Assembly: GCA_029245955.1 (NCBI GenBank)
Contig: JAQWOH010000077.1
Span: 1-64,000 of the forward strand
Direction of reading: 5' to 3'
From: Fuerstiella sp.
Lineage (GTDB): Bacteria; Planctomycetota; Planctomycetia; Planctomycetales; Planctomycetaceae
DNA length: 64,000 bases
Made by a program: the position numbers and the translations under genes. Shown here one piece after another: positions 26,347-35,916 of this stretch. The notes under the pieces are model-generated. The model did not search any database and was not told where the DNA came from. It saw only the letters and a list, made by a program, of their open reading frames with translations. Every line of letters starts with the position of its first letter. The first letter of the stretch is position 1.

Positions 26347-27048
26347 GAGATGGTCCGGTCAGAATTCGGTGGCGAGAAGAGCAGGGTGGTCAATGGACGA
26401 AGCACGAGCCACTGAGAGATGCAGCCAGCGACTGCCAACATCGTCCAAAGATTTCACAGCAAACGCAAATCACAGCGGCGGTGACACATTCCTGCTGCGG
26501 TCTGATGAGTTGAGGCGACCGTGACACCCGGCGGGCGTGCTGTCGACGCGGTCGTTGAAGAATGCTGGTGTTTCTCGCGCGAGAGAAGATTACTTATTCA
26601 GTTTGTCGCGGACACCACCGAGCAGCATGTCGTCAGCCTTCTCGCCAAACAGATCGTCCTTTTCATCGCCGTCCATGATTGTGCCCCGGATCTCCATCGT
26701 GTCGGCGAGACTTCCAGACGGGCCATTTGGTGATGGTGGTATCCAGAGCGCTAAAAGGGACCTCGGCATCGATGATAATGTGCCAGTCTTTTTCCAACTG
26801 TCCGCTCAGGCGAATCCCCGCATTCCGGGTCCTGGACAGATCTTTAATCTTCTATCCCAACTGCTGTATTGATCGTCAGCAGAAGCTGTACGGTTGCACC
26901 GGAATATGATCCGATGCAACTGTTTCCGGACAAGTTAGACAGTGAGTGAATTCTTTGCCCGTTTATGGCGACGAAGTGAGTGTGCAGACTGCTCACGATA
27001 CATATACTGAAGCCGCTTCGGAGTCATCATTCCTGTAACTGTGTCAGA
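26347..27048. other. Divergent gap with gene remnant
   Basis: About 700 bases between the DUF1080 gene (minus) and the DUF1501 gene (plus). It holds the frameshifted fragment at 26590-26851 and otherwise no supported coding frame. The promoters of the two flanking genes presumably lie here. Confidence 0.45.
26590..26851 (-). pseudogene. Frameshifted fragment of a hypothetical protein
   Basis: One frame reads KIKDLSRTRNAGIRLSGQLE, then KDWHIIIDAEVPFSALDTTI and TKWPVWKS. A second frame, one base off near 26700-26715, continues LADTMEIRGTIMDGDEKDDL and ends LFGEKADDMLLGGVRDKLNK at TAA 26590-26592. Joined, they make a gene-like C-terminal segment of about 85 residues. An in-frame stop lies directly upstream at 26852-26854 and no start codon is present, so the N-terminus is missing. 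I recognise no family. It may be a decayed gene or an artefact of assembly. Confidence 0.45.
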
Positions 27049-28431
27049 ATGAGCAACAGATCCAGTCAGCGTACGGGCCCGTATCTGCAGCCTCGCGTTT
27101 CAAGACGACGCGTGCTGGAGGTCGGTTCGTCCGCAGCATTCGGACTTACGCTGTCTGATCTGCTGGCTGCGCCGACTTCTGCAACAAGCCAAACTCAAGT
27201 AGCCCGCTTTGGTCAGGCGAAGTCCGTCGTCGTGATCTTTTTGTGGGGCGGTCCCGGTCAGCAGGACCTGTGGGATCCCAAGCCCGATGCGCCGTCTGCC
27301 GTCCGCAGTGAGTTTCAGCCGATATCAACCAGCGTATCCGGCACTCAGATCAGCGAACAGCTGCCAAAGCTGGCGCAGCAGGCCGAACGGTACTCGATCG
27401 TTCGGTCGATGACTCACCATGACTTTGAGCATGGCTCAGCCGCCTACACGGCCTTAACCGGTCACCCGCATCCGCTGCCCGGCACAAATACAACGGCGCG
27501 GCCGGATGACTTCCCTACGTACGGTTCACTGATAAGTCGGCTGATTCCCACACGTCGTCCGGTTCCGGACTTCGTGGTGCTGGGCCCTGTGATGCATCAG
27601 GGAGCTCGACCGCCGCTGGCAGGTCAAAATGCCGGTTTTCTGGGCCCCGGATTTGATGCGTTGCGAGTACCGGATGATCCGGGCGAACAGTCGTTTCGCG
27701 TCGACAGTGTGACTCTTCCGGACGGCGTTCCGCAAAGTCGTCTGGCTGCTCGACAGAGTTTATTGTCATCCATCGATCCGACGGGGCGGATGTCCCGCAA
27801 CCGACATTTTACCGGCGTGGAGGACCTGTACGACCGTGCCTTCGGACTGCTTCGTTCGTCCGAAACTCGCCGAGCCTTCGAGCTGGCCGGTGAATCCTCT
27901 TCACTGCGAGATGCGTATACGCGCACGCGTTTCGGTCAGACGCTGCTGATGACGCGGCGACTGGTTGAGGCTGATATACCGCTGATCACCGTCAACTGGT
28001 CAAAGTTGAATGCAGATCAGTGGGATACTCATGCCAACAATTACCCCCGGCTGCGCAAAATGCTGCCGCCCTTCGATCAGGCGCTGGCGACGTTTCTGCA
28101 GGATCTGGATACACGCGGTCTGCTGGATTCCACTCTGGTGCTGTGTCTGGGTGAATTTGGTCGCACGCCAATTGTCAACAAGAGTGCAGGTCGGGATCAC
28201 TGGCCCGATTGCTATTCCCTGCTGATGGCGGGCGGGGGAATTGTGGCCGGGCAAACGTACGGGGCGTCAAATCGAACAGCCGCGTATCCGATAGAAAATC
28301 ATGTTGCGCCATGGGATATTGCCGCCACAATGTTTCATCTCAAGGGCATCGATCCATACTCTCATATCAATAATCGACAGGGACAACCGTTGCCCGTTTC
28401 GCGCGGGGAAGTTGTATCCGCCCTTCTGTAA
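27049..28431 (+). CDS. Tat-exported DUF1501 protein
   Basis: A 460-residue protein with a Tat leader (PRVSRRRVLEVGSSAAFGLT). The DUF1501 body has SVVVIFLWGGPGQQDLWDPK, FQPISTSVSGTQISEQLPKL, SIVRSMTHHDFEHGSAAYTA, DTHANNYPRLRKMLPPFDQA, LVLCLGEFGRTPIVNKSAGR and DHWPDCYSLLMAGGGI. These motifs place it in the alkaline phosphatase/sulfatase-like superfamily, with the metal-ligand positions in FGRTP and DHWP. It is often the second gene after a cytochrome-DUF1549/1553 gene, but here it is first in a pair with the PQQ/LRR gene 20 bases downstream. The ATG at 27049 was preferred over an in-frame start at 26980 because the leader follows directly. Confidence 0.9.
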   Translation: MSNRSSQRTGPYLQPRVSRRRVLEVGSSAAFGLTLSDLLAAPTSATSQTQVARFGQAKSVVVIFLWGGPGQQDLWDPKPDAPSAVRSEFQPISTSVSGTQISEQLPKLAQQAERYSIVRSMTHHDFEHGSAAYTALTGHPHPLPGTNTTARPDDFPTYGSLISRLIPTRRPVPDFVVLGPVMHQGARPPLAGQNAGFLGPGFDALRVPDDPGEQSFRVDSVTLPDGVPQSRLAARQSLLSSIDPTGRMSRNRHFTGVEDLYDRAFGLLRSSETRRAFELAGESSSLRDAYTRTRFGQTLLMTRRLVEADIPLITVNWSKLNADQWDTHANNYPRLRKMLPPFDQALATFLQDLDTRGLLDSTLVLCLGEFGRTPIVNKSAGRDHWPDCYSLLMAGGGIVAGQTYGASNRTAAYPIENHVAPWDIAATMFHLKGIDPYSHINNRQGQPLPVSRGEVVSALL

Positions 28432-28451
28432 ACGGTTAAAGAAAACGCCTT

Positions 28452-30815
28452 ATGACCGACGGGATCGTTGACCAATTTGCATGTGAACTGATTCGGCGCC
28501 TGGTTGTACCCGGCGGTTCAGCTGGCTGTTTCCTGTGGCTGTTGGCGCTGTTCAGCTGCAGCAATAGTCACGCCGATGACTGGGCTCAGTGGCGCGGTTT
28601 AAACCGGAACGCTGTGTCCAGCGAAACCGGACTGATGAAGTCATGGTCTGATGCGCCTCCTGTTCTGGGCTGGCGTGCGTCGGGAATCGGCCAGGGGTAT
28701 GCCAGCGTGGTGGTTTGCCGCGGACTGGTCTTCACAAGTGGTCGAATAGGCAGTGATGTTTATTGTTTCGCCATTGATCTGAAATCGGGGACACGAAAAT
28801 GGGTCAGTCAAATCGGGACCACGACGCGTAACGTTATGGCGACGCCTTCGGTCGGAGGTGAATTCGTCTACGTTGTTGATCCGGATGGTGAACTGGTCTG
28901 TCTGAACGTGTCACACGGTGAGATTATCTGGCAGCGCAGTTTCACTGAGGACTTTGGTGGCCGCCTGATGTCCGGCCGCGGTTACGGCGAATCGCCACTG
29001 ATCGACGGTGACCGGCTGATCTGCACTCCCGGAGGTGCTGATGCGATGATGGTCGCACTGGATCGGCGAACCGGTGACATTATCTGGAAGTCTGAGATAC
29101 CGAATATCGGTGAAAAGGGCAGTGATGGTGCTGCGTTTTCTTCCATCGTAATTTCTGAGGCTGCCGGTGTTCGGCAGTACGTACAGCTGGTGGGACGGGG
29201 GTTGGTCGGTGTGGATGCAAAGTCCGGCCGGTTTCTGTGGGGCTACAACGATATCTCAAATGGGACGGCCAATATCCCCACTCCCATTGTTCGCGGAGAT
29301 CACGTGTTCTGCGCGAACGGGTACCACTCTGGGAGTGTGTTGCTGAAGATTGATCGTGATGAATCGGGAACCGGGGTCACAGCAGACGAAGTCTACCGAC
29401 TAAAAGGCAACAAATTTCAGAATCATCACGGTGGATTTGTGTTGATTGGTAATCATGTCTTTGGAGGTCACGGCAGCAATAATGGCCTGCCCACGTGTAT
29501 CGAATTCAGGACCGGGACGATCGTCTGGAAACAGCGAGGCCCCGGGACCGGCTCTGCATCGGTCGTCGCGGCCGACGGACATCTTTACTTTCACTACCAG
29601 GACGGGGCCGTTGCACTGATCGAAGCGAATTCTGATGAATACCGTCTGAAGGGGACATTCAAGTTGCCCAACGCCGGCGGCGACAGCTGGTCGCATCCGG
29701 TGATCGCTGACGGAAAACTGTTTCTTCGCGAGCACAACGAACTGTCTGCGTACGATTTGCGTGCAGTTGCCGCCACAGAGCCGCGACCGGAATTGGTCAC
29801 AGCTGCTCCCGAATTCGTCGAACTGGTTCACCTGGGCGCGGACGTCGAATTCGTTCGGCAGAACAGCGAAGAAGAACGACATCGAATTTATCAGTATGCG
29901 ATTCACGATGATGAGGACGCGATTCCCGTCATCACACTAACGAACCGACATGTCGACGAAGCCGGCGCATTAAGCGAATCAGTGGTAGCAGCTATGCGTC
30001 AACTGAAATCGATGTTTGTGCTGAATGCCGCGGGCACGCGTGTTTCAGTTGCCGGTATTGGTCAGGCAGCGTCAATGAAACAGCTGATCGGAATCAGTCT
30101 GGCGGTGTGTCCCCAGGTTGATGATGCTGCCATCGAACCATTTAAGCGGGCACAGAGTCTGCGAGTGCTGATTGCGGCCGGTACGGATATCGGACCGGTG
30201 GGGCTGGCTCACCTGGCTGAGTTGCCGGAGCTTGCTGCGATTGACCTCGAGGTTTGCGACAACGTTTCCGATACGTCCTGTGACGTGCTGGCCCGCATGA
30301 AGAACCTCAAGGCACTCGTTCTGAAGAAGACGGGTTTCGAACCCGATCGCATATCGGGCGCCGGACTGCGGCAGCTTGCTGATCTGCGGGGCCTGCAGCT
30401 GCTGAATCTGTATGGCAATGCGATTAATGATAAGGCAACCACGCAGCTGCAGGCATTGGAGAGCCTGCGTGATCTTGACCTGAGTCTGACGGCGATCAGC
30501 GATGAGGGCCTGCAGTCGCTGACATTTCTGCAAAAACTCACGGAGCTGCGTCTGCTTTATTCCGAGGGTTTTGCCGGACCAAAGATCACGAATCGTGGCT
30601 TGAAGTCAATCTCACAGTTGTCTCAACTCCGGAGTCTGAACCTTGTCGGCGCGAAAGTCTCGGATAATGGAATTGGCAGTCTGACGCGACTGAAAGAGCT
30701 CAAACACCTGACGCTGATTGGCACACCGATTTCCGTGGACGGGTTGCGTCGACTTCGCGAGACATTGCCGGATTGTACAGTGGCTTCTGACCGTTCTTCG
30801 GCAGGGATGCCGTGA
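28452..30815 (+). CDS. Secreted PQQ-propeller and leucine-rich-repeat fusion protein
   Basis: A 787-residue exported protein. Residues 1-43 form a signal region (LWLLALFSCSNSHA). Then follows a pyrrolo-quinoline quinone-type beta-propeller (about 45-440): DWAQWRGLNRNAVSSETGL, VYVVDPDGELVCLNVSHGEI, MMVALDRRTGDIIWKSE, GVDAKSGRFLWGYNDIS. The C-terminal third (about 560-780) is leucine-rich repeats of the planctomycete kind: LRGLQLLNLYGNAINDKATT, LRDLDLSLTAISDEGLQSL, LRSLNLVGAKVSDNGIGSLT. The pairing occurs in planctomycetes; the binding partner is unknown. It starts 20 bases after the DUF1501 stop, so they are probably one operon. Confidence 0.85.
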   Translation: MTDGIVDQFACELIRRLVVPGGSAGCFLWLLALFSCSNSHADDWAQWRGLNRNAVSSETGLMKSWSDAPPVLGWRASGIGQGYASVVVCRGLVFTSGRIGSDVYCFAIDLKSGTRKWVSQIGTTTRNVMATPSVGGEFVYVVDPDGELVCLNVSHGEIIWQRSFTEDFGGRLMSGRGYGESPLIDGDRLICTPGGADAMMVALDRRTGDIIWKSEIPNIGEKGSDGAAFSSIVISEAAGVRQYVQLVGRGLVGVDAKSGRFLWGYNDISNGTANIPTPIVRGDHVFCANGYHSGSVLLKIDRDESGTGVTADEVYRLKGNKFQNHHGGFVLIGNHVFGGHGSNNGLPTCIEFRTGTIVWKQRGPGTGSASVVAADGHLYFHYQDGAVALIEANSDEYRLKGTFKLPNAGGDSWSHPVIADGKLFLREHNELSAYDLRAVAATEPRPELVTAAPEFVELVHLGADVEFVRQNSEEERHRIYQYAIHDDEDAIPVITLTNRHVDEAGALSESVVAAMRQLKSMFVLNAAGTRVSVAGIGQAASMKQLIGISLAVCPQVDDAAIEPFKRAQSLRVLIAAGTDIGPVGLAHLAELPELAAIDLEVCDNVSDTSCDVLARMKNLKALVLKKTGFEPDRISGAGLRQLADLRGLQLLNLYGNAINDKATTQLQALESLRDLDLSLTAISDEGLQSLTFLQKLTELRLLYSEGFAGPKITNRGLKSISQLSQLRSLNLVGAKVSDNGIGSLTRLKELKHLTLIGTPISVDGLRRLRETLPDCTVASDRSSAGMP

Positions 30816-30850
30816 CATGACTGATGTCGTTCGTGCGATTTGGTTGCAGA

Positions 30851-32428
30851 TTACCCGTTCTGCGTGCCGGGTTTCCTGCCGTAGACCGATTTCAGTTCCG
30901 TCACTTTTCTGATGATGTACTGGTCGCCTGCCGTGCTGCCTGTTCCTGTCAGCGTGATTCCGGTGCCGCAGTGGTAAGCCAGATTGAAGTTGTGGAAGTC
31001 GCGGAATTCGACTTCCACACGCACCGGTGGCTGCCCTTCGACGTCGACAAGAAATACTTTCGCTTCGTCCAGATTGTCAGACATGCGAATACGTCCCTGA
31101 ACCGTGATCTGTATTCCTTCAACTTTAACCCAGCTTGCAAACGCTCGTTCCTGGTATGGCTCGAAATCCGATCCGTTCAGACCGGGCAACGAATCTACGG
31201 AGTTTGCAAACGTGTCGACGTCGATCCCGAATGTTTCCAGAAGCGCAATATGCAGACGGCCGAGTTCCTGATTTTCTGAGTAGCGCACGTAGCGGCCCGT
31301 CTTCAGCAGCCCTTTGCCGCCGGCAAGGATGATCGGGATGCGCGTAACTGTGTGGTTGTCGCTGTGTCCCATGCCGGATCCATACAGCACGACCGTATTG
31401 TCCAGCAGTGTGCCGTCGCCTTCGCGGCGAGACTTCAGTCGCGTCAGCAGCGAGTCGAATTTTTCCATGTGCCACAGACTGATCTTCAGTAGTGATTCCA
31501 GATTGGTCCGGCTGAAGTTACGGAAAAAGTGAGACAGATAATGATGCTGTTCGGTGATTCCGAGGAAGTCGAAAATCATGCGGCTGTTGCTGTTGCCCAG
31601 CATGTAAGTTACGCAGCGAGTGGAGTCGGTCCACAACGCGAGTTCGATCATGTCCAGCATGGATTCGACCTGCTGGTCGAGATTCGCGGCATTGGCGGGG
31701 CGGGTAAAGCGGCTGACGTCAACTTTGGGTTCTGCCTGCTGCATATTCCGCAGACGTTTTTCTGATTCTCGCACGACGTTGAGATACTCATCCAGCGTCC
31801 GCCGATCCTCGCTGCCGGCGGTGCGCGACAGAGACCTTGCGTCTTCGAGCACGCGGTCCAGGATGCTGGACATGCGGCGACGATGAGTCGGGCTGGCCAG
31901 AGGGTTGCGGAAGAGTCGGTCAAAAATCAGCTGCGGGTCGCTTTCCCGGGGCATCGGCGCACCGTTTTTGTCGTACGAGATATAGCTGCACCCGATCTGA
32001 TTCGGGAACAGGCCTTCGGTCGTCAGTTCCAGTGACCGATGCGGAGTATCTCCCTTGATCCGATCAGCGATCAGCTGATCCATTGACGCCGCTTTAGTGT
32101 TCGTGTGATGGCCAGACAGAAATCGACGCGTGGAGTTCGCGTGCGACGAAAATCCGAAGTCGCCCATGTTGTCCAGAATCAGGACGTCATCCCGGTGCTT
32201 CTTAAACGGCTGCATCAGGGGCGACATCCGGAAATCGTGTTCCGTTCCGCCGCTGATGTTCCACGACGGCGGATGAACGCCGTTCGGCTTGAACAAAGTC
32301 AGAAAGCGTCTTGGAGGCAACGTCGGCTCGGCCGTTCTGGCTGAGGCTTCCATCAGATTCAGGAAGGGCAACGGCAACAGGACTCCTGCTCCGCGAAGCA
32401 GTGTTCGCCGCTGGATACTGGTGGGCAT
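30851..32428 (-). CDS. DUF1552 protein with C-terminal extension
   Basis: A 525-residue protein: a twin-arginine-like start (SIQRRTLLRGAGVLLPLPFL), then the DUF1552 body with FLTLFKPNGVHPPSWNIS, FGFSSHANSTRRFLSGHHT, IGCSYISYDKNGAPMPRESD, STRCVTYMLGNSNSRMIF, TVVLYGSGMGHSDNHTVTRI and PIILAGGKGLLKTGRYVRY. After the family's usual end (about residue 440) comes an extra 85 residues: VEGIQITVQGRIRMSDNLDE, AKVFLVDVEGQPPVRVEVEF, and a tail ending GRKPGTQNG. I do not recognise this part. The gene follows the DUF1592-type gene by 22 bases, a pair standard for planctomycete genomes. Both are exported. Confidence 0.85.
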   Translation of the reverse strand: MPTSIQRRTLLRGAGVLLPLPFLNLMEASARTAEPTLPPRRFLTLFKPNGVHPPSWNISGGTEHDFRMSPLMQPFKKHRDDVLILDNMGDFGFSSHANSTRRFLSGHHTNTKAASMDQLIADRIKGDTPHRSLELTTEGLFPNQIGCSYISYDKNGAPMPRESDPQLIFDRLFRNPLASPTHRRRMSSILDRVLEDARSLSRTAGSEDRRTLDEYLNVVRESEKRLRNMQQAEPKVDVSRFTRPANAANLDQQVESMLDMIELALWTDSTRCVTYMLGNSNSRMIFDFLGITEQHHYLSHFFRNFSRTNLESLLKISLWHMEKFDSLLTRLKSRREGDGTLLDNTVVLYGSGMGHSDNHTVTRIPIILAGGKGLLKTGRYVRYSENQELGRLHIALLETFGIDVDTFANSVDSLPGLNGSDFEPYQERAFASWVKVEGIQITVQGRIRMSDNLDEAKVFLVDVEGQPPVRVEVEFRDFHNFNLAYHCGTGITLTGTGSTAGDQYIIRKVTELKSVYGRKPGTQNG

Positions 32429-32450
32429 GACTGATATTCCGAGTGGTTCG

Positions 32451-34403
32451 TCAGTTGTCCGGAGATCGTCTCATTTCACGAAACGCGACACTGTTGGCGA
32501 CTGCATGAAACAGGTCTCGCCAGGTACCACTGGTTTCGTCCATCTGCTCCACGATCAGATTGATCGTGGGGCGATCGTTTATCATAAGCTGACGACAGAG
32601 TGCGTACGACATTGTTCTTTTCACAATGTTACGGAGCACGGCGTTGCGCTGGCTGGTCGTCAGGATTTGTTTCAACTCTGTGATGTTTTCAAATGTTTCA
32701 CCGGAAGGCAACTGCCCGCTGGTATCGATTTGTGATTTTGTGTCCGCAGGCTGTTCACGGCTTTTACGTCGTTTTGGTGGTCGGTAGTTGTTACTTCGCA
32801 GATACTGGCCCCCCCTGTCGAAGTCCTGCAGCGCGAAGCCCAGCGGATCAATTCTGTCATGGCACACGGCACAGCTGGGATTGCTGCGATGCTGTTCGAA
32901 TCGCTGGCGAAAGGTCAGGTGTTCATCGGCGCTGTTTGGCGGAACCTGACCAACGTCCGCTGGAGGTTCAGGCAGTTGCTGACCAAGAACCCGTTCCAGT
33001 ATCCAGGCACCGCGTTGTATCGGGCCCTTGTTCATTGCCAGGACGCCGGGCATGGTCAGAATGCCGCCGCGTTCGATGGCATGTTCGAGTTTGATTTTCT
33101 GGTTAGGTACGATCTCAACTTCAATACCTTTTTGTTTGACGTATCGGGTCATCTGCCGTGCGTCCGGGCCATAATGGCGGGACGTGTGCGGACTGATGAA
33201 CGCTATGTCAGAATCAATCAGTTGAAGTAACGGCTGGTCTGCCGTGAACAGGTAGTGCATGAAGTCAATCGGCTGTGATTTCAGTGCAACCATCTGCGGT
33301 ACATTGTCAGATACGTGTTCAATTTCGTTCAGAGCCAGCCATTGAACTGCAAAATCATCTGCCAGGCTTCGCGCTTTTGGCGACGCCAGCATACGATCGA
33401 TCTGTGCTGCGTACACGGTCGGTTCCGCCAGCGCGTTATCTGCAGCCAGCGAAAGAAGTCGATCATCGGGCATGTCTGCCCACAGGAAGTAAGACAGTCG
33501 TTCGGCCAGCTCGAACATGTCGACGGACTGTTGTTTTTCCCGCTGCACGGTCACCAGCAATCCGCGATAGATGAACGCGGGCGACATCAGTACTGTCTTG
33601 ATCTCGAATTTCACCGTCGCCAGAAGTTCGGCACTGCTTTTGTCCTGCAGTCGCGAAACGATCTGCGCGACATCAGATTCCGGAAGTGTACGCCGCCGCG
33701 CACGCAGCAGGAACACGCGCAGCAGACGTTCCGCCTGTTTGCTGGTCAAATCTCCCACCCTGTCGGAACCTGTGAACGTCCTGAGCTCAGCGCGGCGCTC
33801 AGGCGAGAACAGCTGTTCCAGCGCGGCATCGACCAGGAAGGAATACTGATCCCAGATAACCGTTGTCAGGGGGTTCTGATGAGTGTCATTCTGGAATCCA
33901 CTTCTGCCTGGTGGATCGGTCGGCAGCAATTTAAGTACCATCGATCGCTCTGCAACCGTCTGCTCTGCTTCAATGATCGCGACCTGCAGATCGAAGCCGA
34001 AAATTGACCGCAGCGTGTTGCGGTATTCCGTCGCCGACAACCGACGGGGTTTGAACACGGCTGGTTGCGCCTCAATGTTGTTAACGAAGCTTTCGTACCA
34101 TGCGAAGATTCTGTTTCGCTCGTTGTCTGCGGGCTGTCTTTCATCTTCCGGCGGCATGGTCCCGGCCTGAAGATGCTTCACAACCGATTCCCACGTTTCG
34201 AATGCAGCGTCCACGTCGTCAGTTGTGCTGATCGTCGAGAAATCGATGTCGCCATTTGCATCTTCACCACTGTGGCACTTGATGCAGTACTTCCCCAGCA
34301 GGGGTTTGACATCCTGGTCGAAGTCGCCACCTGACGCTGTCAATGGACAGCCGATCACCATGCTGACCGCAAGGCCAACGGAGATTTTACTGGAAAAATT
34401 CAT
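32451..34403 (-). CDS. DUF1587/1592/1588/1585 cytochrome-like secreted protein
   Basis: A 650-residue protein starting at ATG 34403, with a signal peptide (KISVGLAVSMVIGCPLTASG). It has a PSCyt1-like haem motif YCIKCHSGEDANGDIDF, DUF1587 (RRLSATEYRNTLRSIFGFDL), DUF1592-type motifs (ELAERLSYFLWADMPDDRL, RGGILTMPGVLAMNKGPIQR, GAWILERVLGQQLPEPPADV), DUF1588 with SCAVCHDRIDPLGFALQDFD, and a DUF1585 end. A longer in-frame start at 34598 reads as non-coding. Gene order with DUF1552 is typical. The two CxxCH motifs suggest covalent haem, so the protein may act in extracytoplasmic electron transfer to carbohydrate or other substrate (inference). A charged, lysine/arginine-rich insert (PPKRRKSREQPADTKSQ) interrupts the DUF1588/1585 junction. 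Confidence 0.85.
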   Translation of the reverse strand: MNFSSKISVGLAVSMVIGCPLTASGGDFDQDVKPLLGKYCIKCHSGEDANGDIDFSTISTTDDVDAAFETWESVVKHLQAGTMPPEDERQPADNERNRIFAWYESFVNNIEAQPAVFKPRRLSATEYRNTLRSIFGFDLQVAIIEAEQTVAERSMVLKLLPTDPPGRSGFQNDTHQNPLTTVIWDQYSFLVDAALEQLFSPERRAELRTFTGSDRVGDLTSKQAERLLRVFLLRARRRTLPESDVAQIVSRLQDKSSAELLATVKFEIKTVLMSPAFIYRGLLVTVQREKQQSVDMFELAERLSYFLWADMPDDRLLSLAADNALAEPTVYAAQIDRMLASPKARSLADDFAVQWLALNEIEHVSDNVPQMVALKSQPIDFMHYLFTADQPLLQLIDSDIAFISPHTSRHYGPDARQMTRYVKQKGIEVEIVPNQKIKLEHAIERGGILTMPGVLAMNKGPIQRGAWILERVLGQQLPEPPADVGQVPPNSADEHLTFRQRFEQHRSNPSCAVCHDRIDPLGFALQDFDRGGQYLRSNNYRPPKRRKSREQPADTKSQIDTSGQLPSGETFENITELKQILTTSQRNAVLRNIVKRTMSYALCRQLMINDRPTINLIVEQMDETSGTWRDLFHAVANSVAFREMRRSPDN

Positions 34404-34557
34404 GCACCGGATATCGTCGCTGGAGGATATGTTCCCCCAACAATATAGCGTCGAAGTCTGAACGTTCCGAGAGCGAGTCCGAAAACATGTGCTGATATCG
34501 ATCAGCCGGATCTCATAAGGAGTCAGGGCAAGAGTGTGTCTGACCGACTCCCGTGGT

Positions 34558-35916
34558 TCAGTTCTTGGTGGCGTCCACTGCGGGTGTGCTCGAATCAAGA
34601 GCTTCCTGCATTGCTTCCTGAGCGGACTCCAGCGAGTTCAGCATTTCCTGTTCGGTCTTGTCGACAGCCAGCTTGACCGCTTCAGAGGACGGGGCAACAG
34701 TTTCGGCCCCGACACGAAGAACCTTTTTCAGTGCGAAGGCAACAATGGCCGCACCGACACTGAAGACGGCTCCCATCTTGGCGGCAGCCTGCAGTGATGC
34801 ATCGACGAACGCCTGTCCGCACACAAACAGGGCAACGGTCAGCCCAAGTCCGGCCACAGCACTGGTAACGACCAGATGGCCTCGGTTCATCCCGGCTGGC
34901 AGCGGGAACCCAACCTTTTCTGCGAATACCGAGAAGCCGGTGATGCCGATGATCTTGCCCACGAGTAAAGCCGCCACAATGATCCAGCTGAGCCCGTTGA
35001 TCTCCCCGAAGGAAACACCCGCGTTGACAAGAGCAAAGAAGAACAGGCCGAAGTCCACGAACAGCTTCAAGCTATGTTCGAAGTTCTCCAGCGGACTGTG
35101 TACGTGTCCTGTGGAGTGATCGTTGTCATCGACGTACAGTCCAAGGTCCTGTTTCGGGCCGGGCAGGAACGGGACCACGAACACCAAAGCTAAGGCGGGG
35201 TGCAAATGGGCGCTGTACAAACCCCACCAGCAGAGTGCTCCGCCGCCGAAAACGTACGGCACCCAGTTCATGACGTTGGTACGTCGAAGTCCGTACGCCA
35301 GGCCCATGCCGGGCACGCACCAGATCAGATTTGACCAGACTGTCGGGTGATTCGGATCGGGGTATCCGATTGCGATGATTCCCAGGCCGATAGCGTCGTC
35401 CGCCACTGCCAACAGCAGCAGAAAACTGACCGCCGGGTGGCGGGCGCCAAACAGAAATTTGATGACCAGCCAGGCCAGCGCGATATCTGTGGCAGTCGGG
35501 ACCCCCCAGCCATTTCTCCACGCGACATTTCCAAACACCGCGTTTAGTCCCAGAAACACACCAATCGGTCCGACGACGCCCCCGATTGTTCCAAACAGCG
35601 GATTGATAGCCTTGGAAACGGGGTTCAAGGCTCCGTTGGGCAGACACGCTTCGGTGATCTCCTTGGCTGCAATGCCAAAAAACAACGCCATGAAAATGTC
35701 GTTGATCAGGAAGTGCAGAGTGAGATAGTGGTCCCAGCCGGCATGATGGTCTCCGCCCGCATTGTGCTGGCTGAAAATTGTTCCCAATTGGTGAACCGGT
35801 GTATGCACGAGGGCGTCATAACTGTCAGGTGCCACGTTGGCCCAAAACATGGCGCACACTACCCCTACGATGAGAGGGATGCTGAATTCCTGAAGTCGTT
35901 GTATTGTTTTTATCAT
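34558..35916 (-). CDS. nhaA: Na+/H+ antiporter NhaA
   Basis: A 452-residue sodium/proton antiporter of the inner membrane. The family-defining pieces are present: LINDIFMALFFGIAAKEITE in an early helix, VPTATDIALAWLVIKFL (the first conserved aspartate), and LLLLAVADDAIGLGIIAIG (the Asp-Asp pair of the ion site). Two features differ from E. coli NhaA: histidine-rich loops (HNAGGDHHAGWDHY near residue 50 and DDNDHSTGHVHSPLENFEHS in the middle), and an acidic cytoplasmic tail of about 45 residues ending PAVDATKN. The loops may tune pH response (inference). No promoter motif was clear. Monocistronic on the minus strand. Confidence 0.9.
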   Translation of the reverse strand: MIKTIQRLQEFSIPLIVGVVCAMFWANVAPDSYDALVHTPVHQLGTIFSQHNAGGDHHAGWDHYLTLHFLINDIFMALFFGIAAKEITEACLPNGALNPVSKAINPLFGTIGGVVGPIGVFLGLNAVFGNVAWRNGWGVPTATDIALAWLVIKFLFGARHPAVSFLLLLAVADDAIGLGIIAIGYPDPNHPTVWSNLIWCVPGMGLAYGLRRTNVMNWVPYVFGGGALCWWGLYSAHLHPALALVFVVPFLPGPKQDLGLYVDDNDHSTGHVHSPLENFEHSLKLFVDFGLFFFALVNAGVSFGEINGLSWIIVAALLVGKIIGITGFSVFAEKVGFPLPAGMNRGHLVVTSAVAGLGLTVALFVCGQAFVDASLQAAAKMGAVFSVGAAIVAFALKKVLRVGAETVAPSSEAVKLAVDKTEQEMLNSLESAQEAMQEALDSSTPAVDATKN

